A DNA stretch of 64,000 nucleotides from Tubulanus polymorphus (taxonomy: Eukaryota; Nemertea; Palaeonemertea; Tubulaniformes; Tubulanidae). The DNA lies in contig NC_134026.1 of assembly GCF_964204645.1 (NCBI RefSeq), positions 18,618,650-18,682,649 on the forward strand. Direction: 5' to 3'. Each line of letters begins with the position of its first letter. The stretch's first letter is position 1. This document shows positions 45,209 through 57,074 of this stretch, piece by piece. The position numbers were made by a program, and so were the translations under genes. The notes under the pieces are model-generated. The model had not been told where the DNA came from. It saw only the letters and a list, made by a program, of their open reading frames with translations, and made no database searches.

Positions 45209-47796
45209 GACAACACTGAGATTTTGAAAACCTGGCATTGAGAATAGGTTGAAAATTGCTCGTGATGCCTTTTTATTTAAGCATTCTTGTATGTCATCTA
45301 ATTTACCGTTACAGTGTATACTAAATCCTAAATAGTAAGAAGATTTACAGCAGTTCAAATTCTGATGGTTGACGGTGAATACATCTTCACTAAATAATTT
45401 TCCGGCTCTGTCAAATATCATTACAGAGCTTTTACTAGTATTTATCTCAATACCCCAGTATTTACAGTACTCTGATAATTTGTGGAGTGCATTTTGCAAC
45501 CCTGATTTCGAGCGCGAGAAAATGGCCAAGTCATCAGCATACATGAGGCATGGTATCAGTTTATCTCTTAACATTGGTGCGTCGCATTCATCAAAAATTT
45601 TCCTTATGCCGTTTATAAAGAGGTTAAATAATAGTGGACTCAGGATGTTAACCTATTTTAACTGGAAAGGAGTCAGATAAACCGGTATCATTCTGCACCT
45701 GTGACGTAGCATTACAATACATATTTCTGATTACTTTTTAAAAAAGACCATGAATGCCATTCTGTATGAGATTAATAAACATTGCATCATGAATAACTCT
45801 GTCAAAAGCACATTTAAAATCTATAAAAGCACAGCAGAATTTCTGTTTTCGTTTCCTAGTATTTTTATCAACTATTTGTTTCAGGGTGAACAGATGATCA
45901 GCAGTGCGCGAGTTTTGCTTAAATCCTATTTGATTTTTAGCTATGAGATTATAAGTTTCGATATATTTAGCTAACCTATTGTTCAAGATAGAACAAAAGA
46001 GTTTACCTAAACAGCTAGTTACAGTAATACCTCGATAACAACTAGGGTCATTCTTGTTCCCTTTCTTAAACAAGGGTGTTACAATACCCCGAGACCATTC
46101 ATTTGGAAATTCTCCGGTTGTTCAAATTCTGTTAAATAATTTCAATAAGATATCTTTCATATTTGGAAAAGTAAATTTCAGTAATTCGTTTGGGATGGAA
46201 TCAAACCAGTGGCTTTCTTTAATTTTAGTTTTTTGATACATAATTCAATTTCTGCGATAGTTATGGCAAAATCCAATTCACTGAAAGTGGTCTGACTGGA
46301 TTCAAGTTGATTAAGAGTTAGACGTAGTGAATCGGTTCTTTCAGCTTGCTGTGGCCCAGGAGAGCTGAGCTGCTTAAAGTGCTTGGACCATTGATCTAAA
46401 CCAATGTTGGATTTGCTTTGTTTGGAATTTTTCAGATTTTTGATTCCATTCCAGAATGCTTTACTAGATTTCTGATTATTTTTATCACCATTCATTTTAT
46501 CAATAATATTATTTACATAAATTTGCTTCTTTTGCCTAATTAACTTTCCATATTTTTTCCGTTCCTATTAATACTCCTTCATTTTACTTTTTGATAATGT
46601 TCTGGAGATAGCTTTGGCCCGTTTGTTAAGGGCTGACCTGCCTTCGTGGCACTCCTTATCAAACCATTTGTATTTAGAAAGGTACTTTTTCGGACCCTCT
46701 CTACGTATCTGTAGGGATCTCTTAGCTATACAGACATAAATATTGCTACATGCTTCAAGTAGGGATGCTGGAGTTTCACATTTTAAACATTCTGTAATTT
46801 TGGTAGTTATTACATGATTTTGGAGTGACTGTGATACCAAATTAGCACTATCTTCATTCCATATATATTTCGTTGGCTTATTATGAATATTATAGGTGTT
46901 GGGTAGTTCTATTGAATTGTATGTTTGGAATGGTTTGTTTGCATTGAGAAATAGTGACACTACACAGTGGTCAGAGTAAACAGAAAGGTCTTCTACTTTC
47001 AAGGATAAAATTTGATTCTGCAGGTCTTCGCTGCATATAAAATAGTCAACTGTGCTACATTATACTTGAAGCATGTAGGTTTGCCAAATAGATCCCTAGA
47101 GTACGACCATTCAATATTTTGAGGTTACTATCAGTACATAAATCGATTAACTTCTTTCCAAATTTATTAGTTATCATATCCGACGCGTATCTCTTGGAAC
47201 ATTTGTCGATTGTAACCAAGTTATTCAGTTCTTCAATTAAACATTCTTCATCGATATAGTCCTTGAGATTGGCACATCTGGCGTTAAAATCTCCACATAA
47301 CATTACTTGACCCTTTGATTTAAAATCACAGATATCATTATGTAACTCCTCAAAAGGATCTATATCCGAGGCTTTATAGATTGGCGAGTTAATTGGAGGA
47401 ATGTACACTGACCCAAGGAATACATCTTTCTTATTACCATCTTTGAAAATTTTTTTATCAATTCTTATCCAGATAACAAAATTATTTGATTTAATATACT
47501 TGATTTTTTATGTACAGGTCCTTGACAGCGATGGCAATGCCACCAGAGCCACTAATAGCTTTTAAACTCGTTTTCCTATCCGACCTCCACACTGTGTAAC
47601 CGTTCAAATGGAAATCATCGTTCTCACTTAGGTGTGTTTCTTGTAAACATATAATATCAAAATTTTTATCAAGGATTTCTACTTTATTTGTAATGTCGAG
47701 GGTTTTAGATTGCGCACCGTTAACATTCCAAGAACCTATCAGTATGGAGGATTGATTGGAAAGCATATTTATATAAAATTCATACAATAATAACAA
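45149..47796 (-). pseudogene. LINE-2 ORF2: endonuclease and RT
   Basis: Read leftward: AP endonuclease (47055-47796: LIGSWNVNGAQSK, IICLQETHLS, MLCGDFNAR); linker (46568-47002); RT start (45738-46495, with AFIDFKCAFDRV); RT core (YADDLAIFSRS, with the Asp pair of the active site, near 45530). Frames change near 47480, 47040, 46540, 46120 and 45700. The last frame runs to the Polinton border at 45208, then reads nonsense into the terminal repeat. The rest is at 20066-20620. Confidence 0.88.
45209..45214. mobile_element. Polinton-1 target duplication, right (gacaac)
   Basis: The hexamer gacaac follows the end of the terminal repeat; it is the same as at 20621-20626. Confidence 0.92.
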
Positions 47797-47859
47797 AAAA
47801 TACAGAATTAAAAAAGATTAATATTACCACAGGATTACAGGTACATAAATTTCAGCTTA

Positions 47860-49730
47860 CTATAATCTCCCAGATATCGAGATGTCAGCACGACAATTAC
47901 GTAAGGATCGGATTAGGTTGGACGCTATTATAGAAGAGCCTTCTCTTGATAAATGGATGGTGTCGCGAAATAGATGCGGAGACAAATGTCCTTTTCTTAT
48001 TAGATTATCATTGTTTTGGTAACATATATACATATGAGTATCGCGCATAAAATTTTTCACGTATCTGTTAAAGTCCACTACTTTTGCGTCAAAGTCTTTT
48101 TCTTGTGCAGGCGTGAGTCCAGAAATAATAACTTTAACACCATAGTAGGTCATCATTTTAACTGCGATATCAACCAAATCATAAGCTTTAGCGGCTACAT
48201 CTTCTATTGAGTGGCACTCCCTCAGGTCGTTGGTACCGCAATGAAGAATCACAACTTTATGTTGACCCGAGTAGGACCGTGCCCATTCGTATAGCTTGTC
48301 AATTTTAGATATTCGTACGTGATCTACCCGAGCGTTTATATTCTGACAGAGCCGCTTCGTATCCACATCAGAATAGATGGAGTCTGATACCAGAACAACA
48401 GGCACCGATTGGTCATGCATAGATGTGCGTCTCGGTAGCACGTTGTTTCTATTATCGTTAACTGGATTCAAGCATGATTTTGTCGCAATGTTACTGTTGG
48501 TCAATGATTTCAAAATATCCGCACGCATGTTATCAACAGACTTTTCGATTGAGTTCCCGAGCACAACAATTTCGTCTTGTATTCTCAGGCCAATCTCTTG
48601 AGACTCCATATTGAGCTCATGTTGCCTACCGAAGTTATATATTGAGTCTTGTTGTAGGCTTTTGTAGGAATCGACGAGTGTGCGGAGACTGTCGGATATA
48701 CCCGTTTCATTTGGTTTCTTTGTTTGTACCCTGTTGATAGTTGTCTGCGCGTTTTCAATCTTCTCCATCATAAGCTGAGAATCAGCTATAAGTGATCGGA
48801 TGTTGTGATTGATGTGATCTCTGTCACCGAGTCAATTGGTCTACAGCTTCGGCTTCACGGTTGAGGGGCGGTGCCATATTGGAGACAGAACATTCCATCC
48901 CTTGCATTATTTCAACGAGAGATCCACACAGCGGACATTCATTAGTCGCGTTGTTTGTACGGACATTATCAGATTTCTTTGTTTTACTTTCAGGGACAGA
49001 TTTGGTTGTTGAAGTGGTTGACGCAATATCATCTACAATTACATTTGATGCGGTCAATTCGTCGGGTACTTCATGAACAATAGTTTCTGAATCCTGTACA
49101 CTATTCACTTTATTTAGCAACATTTTGAATTCACGTTCGGACCAGTACACGATGTGCTGTCCTTGCACTGTGACGGTGTGCGTGGTCGGATAAACATGAA
49201 TAGTATATATAATTTTGGGAATAACTGTGTTTTCGGACACTTGAGTCATAACATCATCAAGATCTTCGTTGTCGGTCCAGCTGCATAGGAACTGGTCTGA
49301 TAATTCCAGATATGTATAATACCGTTCACGTAGTGCCACTAACCATAAGTAAACTCTCAAATCATTCTTTATCTGAAATGCGAGCATTCTAGCAGCCAGA
49401 TCGTAAATGTTAGGATTTATCTCTTCAACAGGGGCTTTACTTTCCCTTCGATTTTTTTGGAATAACACGTTTGTATTGTTCCATTTCTTCTTCGCCTAAC
49501 TGTAAGTCATCATTTGATGTGGCAGAGTTCAGTACATTAAATAGAACTTCAGTAACGTGGGGTTGCTTTTCCACAGGTACTACAGGCATTACAGGAGCCG
49601 GGTCGTCAATTATTGGGACTGTTTCTTCAGCTTTGGTATCACTTCCGGTTGTCGACATGGGGGCCGCCATCTTGCAAGTAAAATCAAACAGCTTAACGAG
49701 GCAACTTTGTACCAAGAATATTTGCATCAA
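47860..49730 (-). pseudogene. LINE-2 ORF1 with SGNH hydrolase domain
   Basis: Three frames in order: 49437-49730, 48824-49468 and 47860-48771. The first two give a Pro/Glu-rich start and a domain with TIHVYPTTHTVTVQGQHIVYW, then CPLCGSLVE, a zinc-binding pair. The third begins with a coiled coil and then an SGNH/GDSL-type hydrolase: VVLVSDSIYSD (nucleophile Ser), VILHCGTNDL (Asn block) and FRDTIHLSREG (DxxH). Esterase domains in ORF1 are known in CR1/L2-type LINEs and may act in RNA or lipid handling. Shifts join the frames near 49460 and 48790. Confidence 0.75.
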
Positions 49731-49879
49731 ACGCGTCCAACAATACCTCTACGATTATCATCAATGTTTTCTCCGGATCTAGTATTTTACTACCGTACCA
49801 GTTTTTCAGTTCGTTGCCGCTTACTTGACTTAGAATAACGTAAAAATTACGAGCGATATCGTAACTACCGCCGTTCAGC
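49731..49879 (-). promoter_or_regulatory. LINE-2 5' end
   Basis: The region from the ORF1 start to the border with hAT-2. A short open frame (49693-49908) crosses the border and mixes LINE and hAT codons. It may be an extra N-terminal part of ORF1 (LDPEKTLMIIVEVLLDAFDA). The internal promoter of the LINE should be here. Confidence 0.4.
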
Positions 49880-50760
49880 GTATGTGTTATTCTGTAGAGC
49901 TGATCCATCTATTCCCAAAATGAACGGGTTGGCATTGATGACACTAATGCAGTTTGTTTTTTCAACATGAGCAAGTTCTTCAACAATGCATGTTGCCTTG
50001 TTGAAGCGTTGTTCGAGCACATTTAAATGATTAAGCAATTTCACTGTCAGGGAATATCTTACGGCAGAGTTCACCCATGTGGTTTGCAGCACTCAGAGCA
50101 ATGTTATGCTCAACCAGGAACTCACAAAATAGTGTTTCCGCCCGGATTTCTTATTAGTCCTCCTTTTTCACAAGAAACCTATCCATTGTCTTATTACTAG
50201 AAGTCTGAGTAGCGGCAGTTTTATGCTTTGCGCTGGCAAAATGTTGTTGAATGTCGTACTTTCCACTTTGTCCAACGGAAAAGTTTGATTGACATACCGT
50301 GCAAGACGCATGATTGTTGCCGACGCGACTAGGCAGAATACACGGGTTGTTGGCCGTGTATTCTGCCTTGAATTTTTGCAGCTTACATCGCCGTTTTTCC
50401 GGAGGGCCTTCATCGTCGGAAGAAAACGATTCACTTTCGACGTACGCCGCCATTAAACATTTTTCATAGGTGGCGCTAGCCAACGGACAGCGTCTTCCAT
50501 CGTTACCGCAGCGGGTTCTGAGCGGCAATGCACGAGGTCATCACACTGACATTACGCAACTAACTTCAAGCACGTTCATATCAAACAATAACACGTTTAT
50601 TTTTCAAAAAATGACACTTATTTATTTTACGTAACATAATTTTTTCCCTCCCGTATTTTAACTTTTAAAAAAACGTAAAATTTTCAGAAAAACGTACTCC
50701 CGTAAATTGAGGTTCGTTTCCGTAGCAATTACGGAAAATACGTACAGGTTGGCACCTCTG
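49880..50760 (-). mobile_element. hAT element 2, right (5') part
   Basis: It holds the second copy of the 5' end of the hAT-2 gene (49880-50468) and the upstream non-coding region ending with GGTTGGCACCTCTG (50747-50760). The reading frame at 50154-50528 repeats the acidic start and BED finger. Further in it is broken by an 8-bp insertion near 50005 and small deletions, so this copy has decayed more than the left one. Confidence 0.65.
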
Positions 50761-51128
50761 AGAGACCCATGAGCTTTTGTTTTTTACCTTCCCACTTCAG
50801 TTTAGGCAGAATATCTTCCAGAAACTTCTGACGCCTTGGTGATTTGCTGAAGAATAGGTAAGTTTCATTAACTGAATCAATCATGTTCCTAATAGCTGGT
50901 AATCTACAAGCAGCTGCAATAGCCAAATTCAGTCGATGGCTTCCACAATGCACATACAATGCTTTAGGGGCATTTGCTTTAATTAAGCCATGTACTCCTT
51001 TCACAGCTGAAGACATCGCAGAGGCACCATTGTATGATTGGCCACTTAAATACTTGATGTCAAGTCCATTAGAATTAAGAATGTCCATTATTGCTGTTGA
51101 AATAGACTGCCCAGTGGTTCGTTTCTAA
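50761..51128 (-). pseudogene. hAT-like transposase fragment (hAT-3)
   Basis: The minus frame contains YLSGQSYNGASAMSS, LYVHCGSHRLNLAIAAACR and FFSKSPRRQKFLEDILPK. This is the D-G-A-x-x-M and H-C-x-x-H-x-L-N-L series seen in hAT transposases of the ZMYM/DUF4371-like group, different from hAT-1 and hAT-2. It stops where the hAT-2 terminus begins at 50760, so hAT-2 may have inserted into it. A 46-bp piece of it recurs at 53039-53084. Confidence 0.65.
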
Positions 51129-51294
51129 TAGCAGAATTCAAAGAATGATTCCACTATCTGTGCATTTCCAGCATCGCCTTCATTTTTAATGACTTCACAT
51201 TTTAGTTGTCATGGTCCCGTAACCATGGATACCTTGGCAGTTTGAATTTCAAAAGCAATGTGTTGCCTGCATTTGGAGAGGAAATCTGCACAAA

Positions 51295-52281
51295 TTGTAC
51301 GATGAAGTTGAACAGACACCGGGGAAACCAGGTCCCAGGGCTGCAACACAGAATGTTGGCTTCCAGGTCGGACTGCAGGACTGTCCGATAGGCAACAGTC
51401 GGGCACGGTATCTGTTGGCAACGACGAACGTTCATCCGCCAGTGAGAAGTGGTATGCAGAAAACCGCCAACAGAGTAGGCAACGCCATCGCAGAGCTGAA
51501 CGAGAGTGACATGAGTGATCGCCGAGATGAATGTAAGCGAGTGATCGTACTGAGGGGACTCGCGGCAGACGTACCAATAAATGTACAGGTCGATTGTCGA
51601 TACAACAGTATAAGTATCGCCGGGCGACGAAAGATGGGACAAAACGCCTCTCAAGCAATTGGTATCTGTCGGGAGGACCAATCCGACAAGCATGTGATCA
51701 TCGGAGCCTACCTACAGACGAAACTCTGTCCAACTGGTCAACGCCTACGTAATAAATGACAACAGGTCACGTGTCCAGGAGGACACCCGAACTGTACAAG
51801 CAACAGGGCGCCTCAAGAACCCCTCAGTGAGAGAGCTATCGGACAGCAAATCAGCAGTGATCTAAGTGAGTCAGGTCTGCACCTAAAACACGCAACCAAT
51901 GACTGAGACAGTCAGGATGGTGACGCTGTTGAACGTTTGGCGGATACTGTACACTTAGGACTGAGCCAATTCTGGGCAGGTATGAAAGCTAACTTTTCTG
52001 ATGATATGATTCCACCCGGAGTGGATAAACAACAAACAAAGAAGATGTTCGCGCTCGATGTTATAAGTCGATGCCACGGCGTATACAATGAGTTGCACTG
52101 CCAAAATGCTGGTAACATTGATATCATAAGGAAAAAAATACCACGTATCATTGATGTTACGATCCAGTGCTATAGCGGAGACTGTCGGAATTGTAGTAAG
52201 ACTGTGGTTTTATGTGGAGGTGGAAGGAAGACTTGTTGGTGGTACCGATCGCATTACCTATCAACGTATGGTTTGTCGTGA
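51295..52281 (+). pseudogene. Mutator-like transposase-domain protein, two stops
   Basis: One frame with TGA at 51757-51759 and 51904-51906. It holds PINVQVDCRYNS (Asp near a strand), then DQSDKHVIIGAYLQTKLC, a CPGGHPNC pair after the first stop, VHLGLSQFWAGM, DVISRCHGVYNEL and CYSGDCRNC. This order matches a repeat-borne protein common in molluscs and corals, often labelled Mutator-like. The 3' end is cut near 52281. Function as a transposase is inferred. Confidence 0.55.
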
Positions 52282-52684
52282 TATCGGCTACGCATCACAG
52301 ACAGTGACAAATCAATACTCAGGAAAGTGATCGAAATAAAATTTGGTACGGACAATTAACTCACCACACGACTAAATACGAATACGAATAGATGCGAGTC
52401 TGCGAATCGATCTATCAGCGTTTCACTTCCGAAGTACGTGAACTACGCTAGGAATTCAGCTGGCCGTCTGGCGTCAACAATACACAGATTAAATAAATAA
52501 CGCTGGCGCGAATTCAGCAGCCAAGAAGCTAGTGTTCGTCGCAGCGTCCGTTCACCCGTCGAACGGAGCTGGAAAAACTCTGAAACAGATAGAGCGCGAA
52601 AGTCTATATCACAGGAACAGACAACAAACAAAATACCCACGACAGGAGGCATACTGACCTAATTGTGGTCTCATGCCAGTGGCG
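52282..52684. other. No feature recognised
   Basis: Unique-looking sequence between the Mutator-like fragment and the foldback. TGACCTAATTGTGGTCT near 52657 recurs in the foldback loop at 53084. Confidence 0.4.
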
Positions 52685-53598
52685 TCAGTGGAGCTCAGAC
52701 CACTATTCCAAAGTCTTCTATATCCTATAGTAAACGCATTAACGTGGTTTTCGCCCCACATACCCAACCTAACTTTTATAGATGTCCCCCAACACCAGGT
52801 ACACCCGTACATTGGAGCCGAATTTCGCAGGGAGTCCCCAATGTGTTTAGTACTATCACTCCATTGAAAATAGTTCCAAGAAATCCGTGATTTTATTATC
52901 AATTTGTCTCACAGTACCTATAGATTTTATACATATAACATTTTACCGTCACGTCTTCTATTTGTGTAACCATGGCAACTTAAATGGGAAACCTGCAGTT
53001 GATTTTAGGTACTATTTTTGGGGTCCTGCACTACGCGTCTTCAGCAAATCACCAAGGCGTCAGAAGTTTCTGGAAGATATTCTGACCTAATTGTGGTCTG
53101 GCATCAGACCACAATTAGGTTAGTAGCTCGAAGATGCGTAGGGCCGGACCCCAAAAATAGTACCTAGAGTGAAGAAGAGGTCCCCTATAAATGTTGCCAT
53201 AATTTCTGCAAATGGGATAGGTAACGAATTTCGGTTATATGTATGAAATCCATTGATCCTGAGAGACAGCTTGATGATGAAATAAGGGATTCCCTGGACT
53301 TTTTTTGCTTGGAGTAAGGGTACCAAACACGGTGGGGGATTCCCTTAGATATTTGGCTCGGATGTACTGGCATACCTGTACTGGGATACCCCTCCTTTCT
53401 AAAGGTTTGATTATTTCAAAAGTTAGGTTGGGTATGTGGGGCGAAAACCACTTCAATGCGTACCTAAGATGCTGGCCTATGAGCCATAAGCAGGATTTCC
53501 CCTGAATTTACGCGCTTATATATGAACTAAACTCTCGAATTTCTTGTTTTTACTATAGGATATAGAAGATTTTGGAATAGTGGTCTGAGCTCCACTGA
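52685..53598. mobile_element. Foldback element
   Basis: The left arm (52685 to about 53043) starts TCAGTGGAGCTCAGACCACT, and the right arm (about 53128-53598) ends with its reverse complement. Inner pairs include AGGTACTATTTTTGGGGTCC (53008) with its complement at 53147-53166, and CGCCCCACATACCCAACCTA with the matching stretch near 53427-53446. The arms differ by substitutions and indels. The loop holds a short perfect palindrome (TGGTCTGGCATCAGACCA area) and a captured piece of hAT-3. There is no coding, so it is non-autonomous. Confidence 0.82.
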
Positions 53599-53635
53599 GA
53601 AGAGTGATCAGAGGTTTAGGGTTTAGTGCCTAGGG

Positions 53636-53712
53636 GGTGGATGGCTCAATAGGATAGAGCACTGCGCTAGTACTCATCATGTGCTTGGGTGTTCGATTCG
53701 CAATTTTTGGCC
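53636..53712 (+). repeat. tRNA-derived SINE-like sequence
   Basis: GATGGCTCAATAGGATAGAGC resembles the D-arm with box A, and GGTGTTCGATTCGC, 45 bp later, resembles the T-arm with box B. The stems are imperfect and no proper acceptor pairing is seen, so a tRNA-derived repeat is more likely than a working tRNA gene. Confidence 0.5.
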
Positions 53713-55485
53713 CCAACCACATGATGAGTGAGACATTCTGAAGCTAGTAGAACAGTGATTTGTAATTCGTTCCAACTAACAGATATTCGGTTTCACTTAG
53801 TTCAACTAAGGTCGACTAACTCCGATAACCGAAGTTTACCCAGGTTAGGCCTACTGACTGACTTGGCCTGCTATACTATTTCAACTTGTCAAGCAAAGTT
53901 GGAGCTGTAGTACACACCGGCAAAGAGGATTAGGATTTTCTAGATAAGAAAAGGAATTTAAAGTTCATACGCACCTGACTTAGTTGAGAAGCCGATGACG
54001 AACGAGTGAGTGAACGTCGACGATAATGCTGAATCGATGGCGGGGATATCTTGATGGCTCATAGGCTGGCTTTCTGAATCAAAATCCATCCTTGACACAA
54101 CAGTGATTTCACGGTTCCTGATTTCACAGCGCACATTCACAGATCCACGCCACACGACTTCCTTGCACACAATGTGTTCGTTCAGGTGTGGTTATTAGGT
54201 CAGATTTCATCACAGCCCAGAAGTTCACCGCGCACAACGGATACGGTCATGTATTGACAGGTGCAGACGTGCATATCGGTTTTAACAGCTCGATTAAAAT
54301 ACAGACTTACATTATTTCCCGTAAAACGGCAACACTGGGTTTACCCAGGTATTTGACCCCCGATGCAACCGATTAAATCTGTTTTTACCAGGTGTCTTCC
54401 GAATGACAACAGAAAAACGGAAAAGTATTAACCTGCTATTTCCGGAACTTACAATTTTATTTTGTTTTTACGGAACTAATAGAAACAGAATCCCACGGAT
54501 ATTCAGTTAATAAATGCATAAATCGAAAAATGATGAATAAATCCTTTTTAGGATGTAAAAATGTTGAGGATTTATTGGACTAGCCTGAAGTATACGGAGC
54601 CACCTTAATTATTATTTACAGTGTGTGTTTGAAGTGACAAGTTCCTTCAACCAATATCTTAGTGAAACACTAGATGACCGTTGCCAGTGATCGATTCACT
54701 CTTAGAATTGTTTATACACATGAGTGTTGCTAGCGATTAATTTTCAGATTTCATCCTGCAACAAATTAAATGCAAAATTCGCCTTCTGCCCATTTCCCAG
54801 ATTTTAATGCCTTAGTTCTTTCCCCATGGCAATTTTGCCAGTTTTAGCTGAAGTTCAGAGATATTCCCATATTTCATAACACCCAAATTATTTATAACAC
54901 CACATAAACCATTAATTTACAATGGTGCATTGACTGTATTTTTTCAATTAAGATTTTCAAAGCAATTACTATTGAGCTTACCTTTGGACAAACTCCAATG
55001 TTTTGGAAACACTTTTCGGGTACACTATGTTAAATAACTAAACACCATCTTCATGGCATCTTTCAAACATTTCAATTCATCACACACCACTATACCATTA
55101 ATGATGATGTAAAAAGCAGATGAATCGAAGATTGTCTCTCCTACAAAGGATTCATTAATCAATTTATTCATCTTATCATCTATTTTGTGTAGATTATTAT
55201 GACTATATTACTCAGGATGTTAGTTTGAGTATGTTGATTTTTGCATGAAATTTTTATATAAATTCTAATAAGTTGAATTAAGAAGTAATTATCTAGGGTT
55301 CCTTTCACGTTACAAATGCAGTTTTCGTATTTTTCGACCTCAAGTTTTATTGGGAGTCCAAATATTTATCTGTCCGAAGGACGACCGGAAACTTCGGACT
55401 ATAGTGAACCTTGCAACTAATGAGCCCTCCTCCTTTTTGACAAGAGTTGTTTTGATCACTATTCAAAGGACATATTTTTCAGTTA
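53713..55485. other. No gene recognised
   Basis: About 1.8 kb without a supported frame, though short frames exist on both strands. Parts around 54190-54375 have higher GC and may be an old exon or repeat, but nothing is identifiable. Confidence 0.4.
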
Positions 55486-55658
55486 CAGTAGACTACGCCC
55501 AAGTCGGATCTGATCAACTCGGATAACCGTTCCACTCAGATGTTTATCGAAATATTTTTTTGACACTATTTAAAAATACAAAACATCCAACTCGGATATT
55601 ACTCAAGTCGGACACATTTTTACGGTCCCAAAACATCTGATTTGGGTGGAGTCTACTG
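55486..55658. mobile_element. Tc1/mariner-pogo-type MITE
   Basis: 173 bp. Its ends are CAGTAGACTACGCCCAAGTC and the near complement TTGGGTGGAGTCTACTG, with TA directly outside both (55484-55485 and 55659-55660), the target duplication of this superfamily. No coding. Confidence 0.85.
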
Positions 55659-55660
55659 TA

Positions 55661-56241
55661 TATATATTAGAATTCACTTATTACTGCTACGAATGGTGTT
55701 GTTGGTTTGTTAATATCTCTCTCTATTTTCTCTCTGTTACTGTCAATCTGAAAGGTGTACACAAATCTTGAAAATGGCAAAATGTGCAAGTTGGATCACA
55801 TCTGACCTTTGCATCTTATCTAACTGAGAATTCTGACTTACGTATAAAATTACAGAATACAAATGTTGAGACTTCATTCCTATAAAGCATCAGTATGAAT
55901 GACTCGTACGGATCTGACACAAGAACCAAGGGCGACATATGATTCATTTGGTCAAAATAAGATCATTACTCATATGCAACAAATTCAGAGAAAAGGCTTC
56001 TCAAAGACATAATGTACATTAACAGCAGTGATGTGGCTCTTTTGTTTTTTTTTCATGAATTCAAATATGCGGTTAGCCATGTTAAATAAACATCAATTGA
56101 TGTATCTGTTAACATTTCAAAATGATTGAAGAAATGTTCTTTTTCAAATAAGAAAGGAAAATTATCCTTTATCAATTTCACACTTTCACACTCGAGAATC
56201 ATTTTCCGCTGTAAAAGATGTTTCCTTCATCAGTTTATCAA
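55661..56241. other. No feature recognised
   Basis: AT-rich stretch without a supported frame or repeat. Confidence 0.4.
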
Positions 56242-56469
56242 CTAATTCTCTATTTCTGATCTCCTTGAAAAATTCATCAATAAGAACCTTCCTTTTTGCC
56301 AACATTTCTGTTTTATTTTCAACACTTTTTGGCAAAAAATGGCATAACCGTAACGATTAACTGTCTTTGTTTTCTTCTTTGACACTTCAACGAACCCCTT
56401 CGTTGATGTTGATAAACCTCGCTTGTTACCACGTTTTTCGTTAGCTATTCTGTTGAGGACTGATGTCAC
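56242..56469 (-). pseudogene. Unrecognised basic fragment
   Basis: 75 residues, Lys-rich (EKRGNKRGLSTSTKGFVEVSKKKTK). It could be a piece of the transposon gene at 58.9-60.0 kb on the same strand, with introns between, but I cannot show this. Flanking stretches contain possible acceptor and donor sites. Confidence 0.3.
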
Positions 56470-57074
56470 TAAGGAAGCGCAACCACCTACTACAGGATCC
56501 GCAAATGAGTTTGGTGATTCCTCGCATATGCGTTGGCAGATAGAAATTACAGCATCTTTTTTTCGGTTTAAGCAATAACGATGAACATTTTTTGAGGATT
56601 TTTATCAGTCTGGATTTTTATCATAGTAAGTCGCTCCGTGTAATTTGGTCTCCTCTTTTCACGCATTGTTCGAGTTATTTCATAAGGAAATTTATCATAT
56701 GGGATAACAAATGAATGAGTCCACCGAAACGACAACGGACTTGGACTTGGGCTGCTAAATGATGAATCAGTATCTGTATCCTCTGAAAAATTGATCGTTA
56801 TTATTAATTGATCTCAAATGTACTGAAAAAAGTCATGTGATATTCAGGTATTAAAGATTCCATACTCCATTAAAATAAAGACCATATGATAGGACAATTG
56901 TTTGATACCAGAACTTAGATTAGTAACAGTTGTAAGAATTTGCAGTGACAATGGGTAAGGGGTGCTTACTCTAAATTATACATGGAAACTGTGGAATGCA
57001 AACTGTCAAGAGAATTTTATCTAAACTGGACTCCTATAAAACAATCAAAACCCCACCCGAGGTAAGATGATATC

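Larger units (their letters stand above)
19497..49879 (-). mobile_element. LINE-2, full length, split by Polinton-1
   Basis: Its 5' end is at 49879 and its 3' end at 19497, with a tail of TTGAAT/TTTGAA-type repeats (19497-19522) after AATAAA on the element strand. Without the Polinton (about 24.6 kb) it is about 5.8 kb, a normal full length. It encodes ORF1 with an SGNH hydrolase domain and an EN-RT ORF2. Full length at the 5' end is unusual, as most genomic LINE copies are 5'-truncated. Confidence 0.8.

Noticed and set aside
51202-51693. Minus-strand frames over the Mutator-like region
   Set aside because: No family pattern, whereas the plus frame has conserved Cys and Asp motifs continuing beyond both stops.
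53636-53712. Functional tRNA gene
   Set aside because: Box-like words are present, but acceptor and anticodon stems do not pair well. A SINE is more likely.
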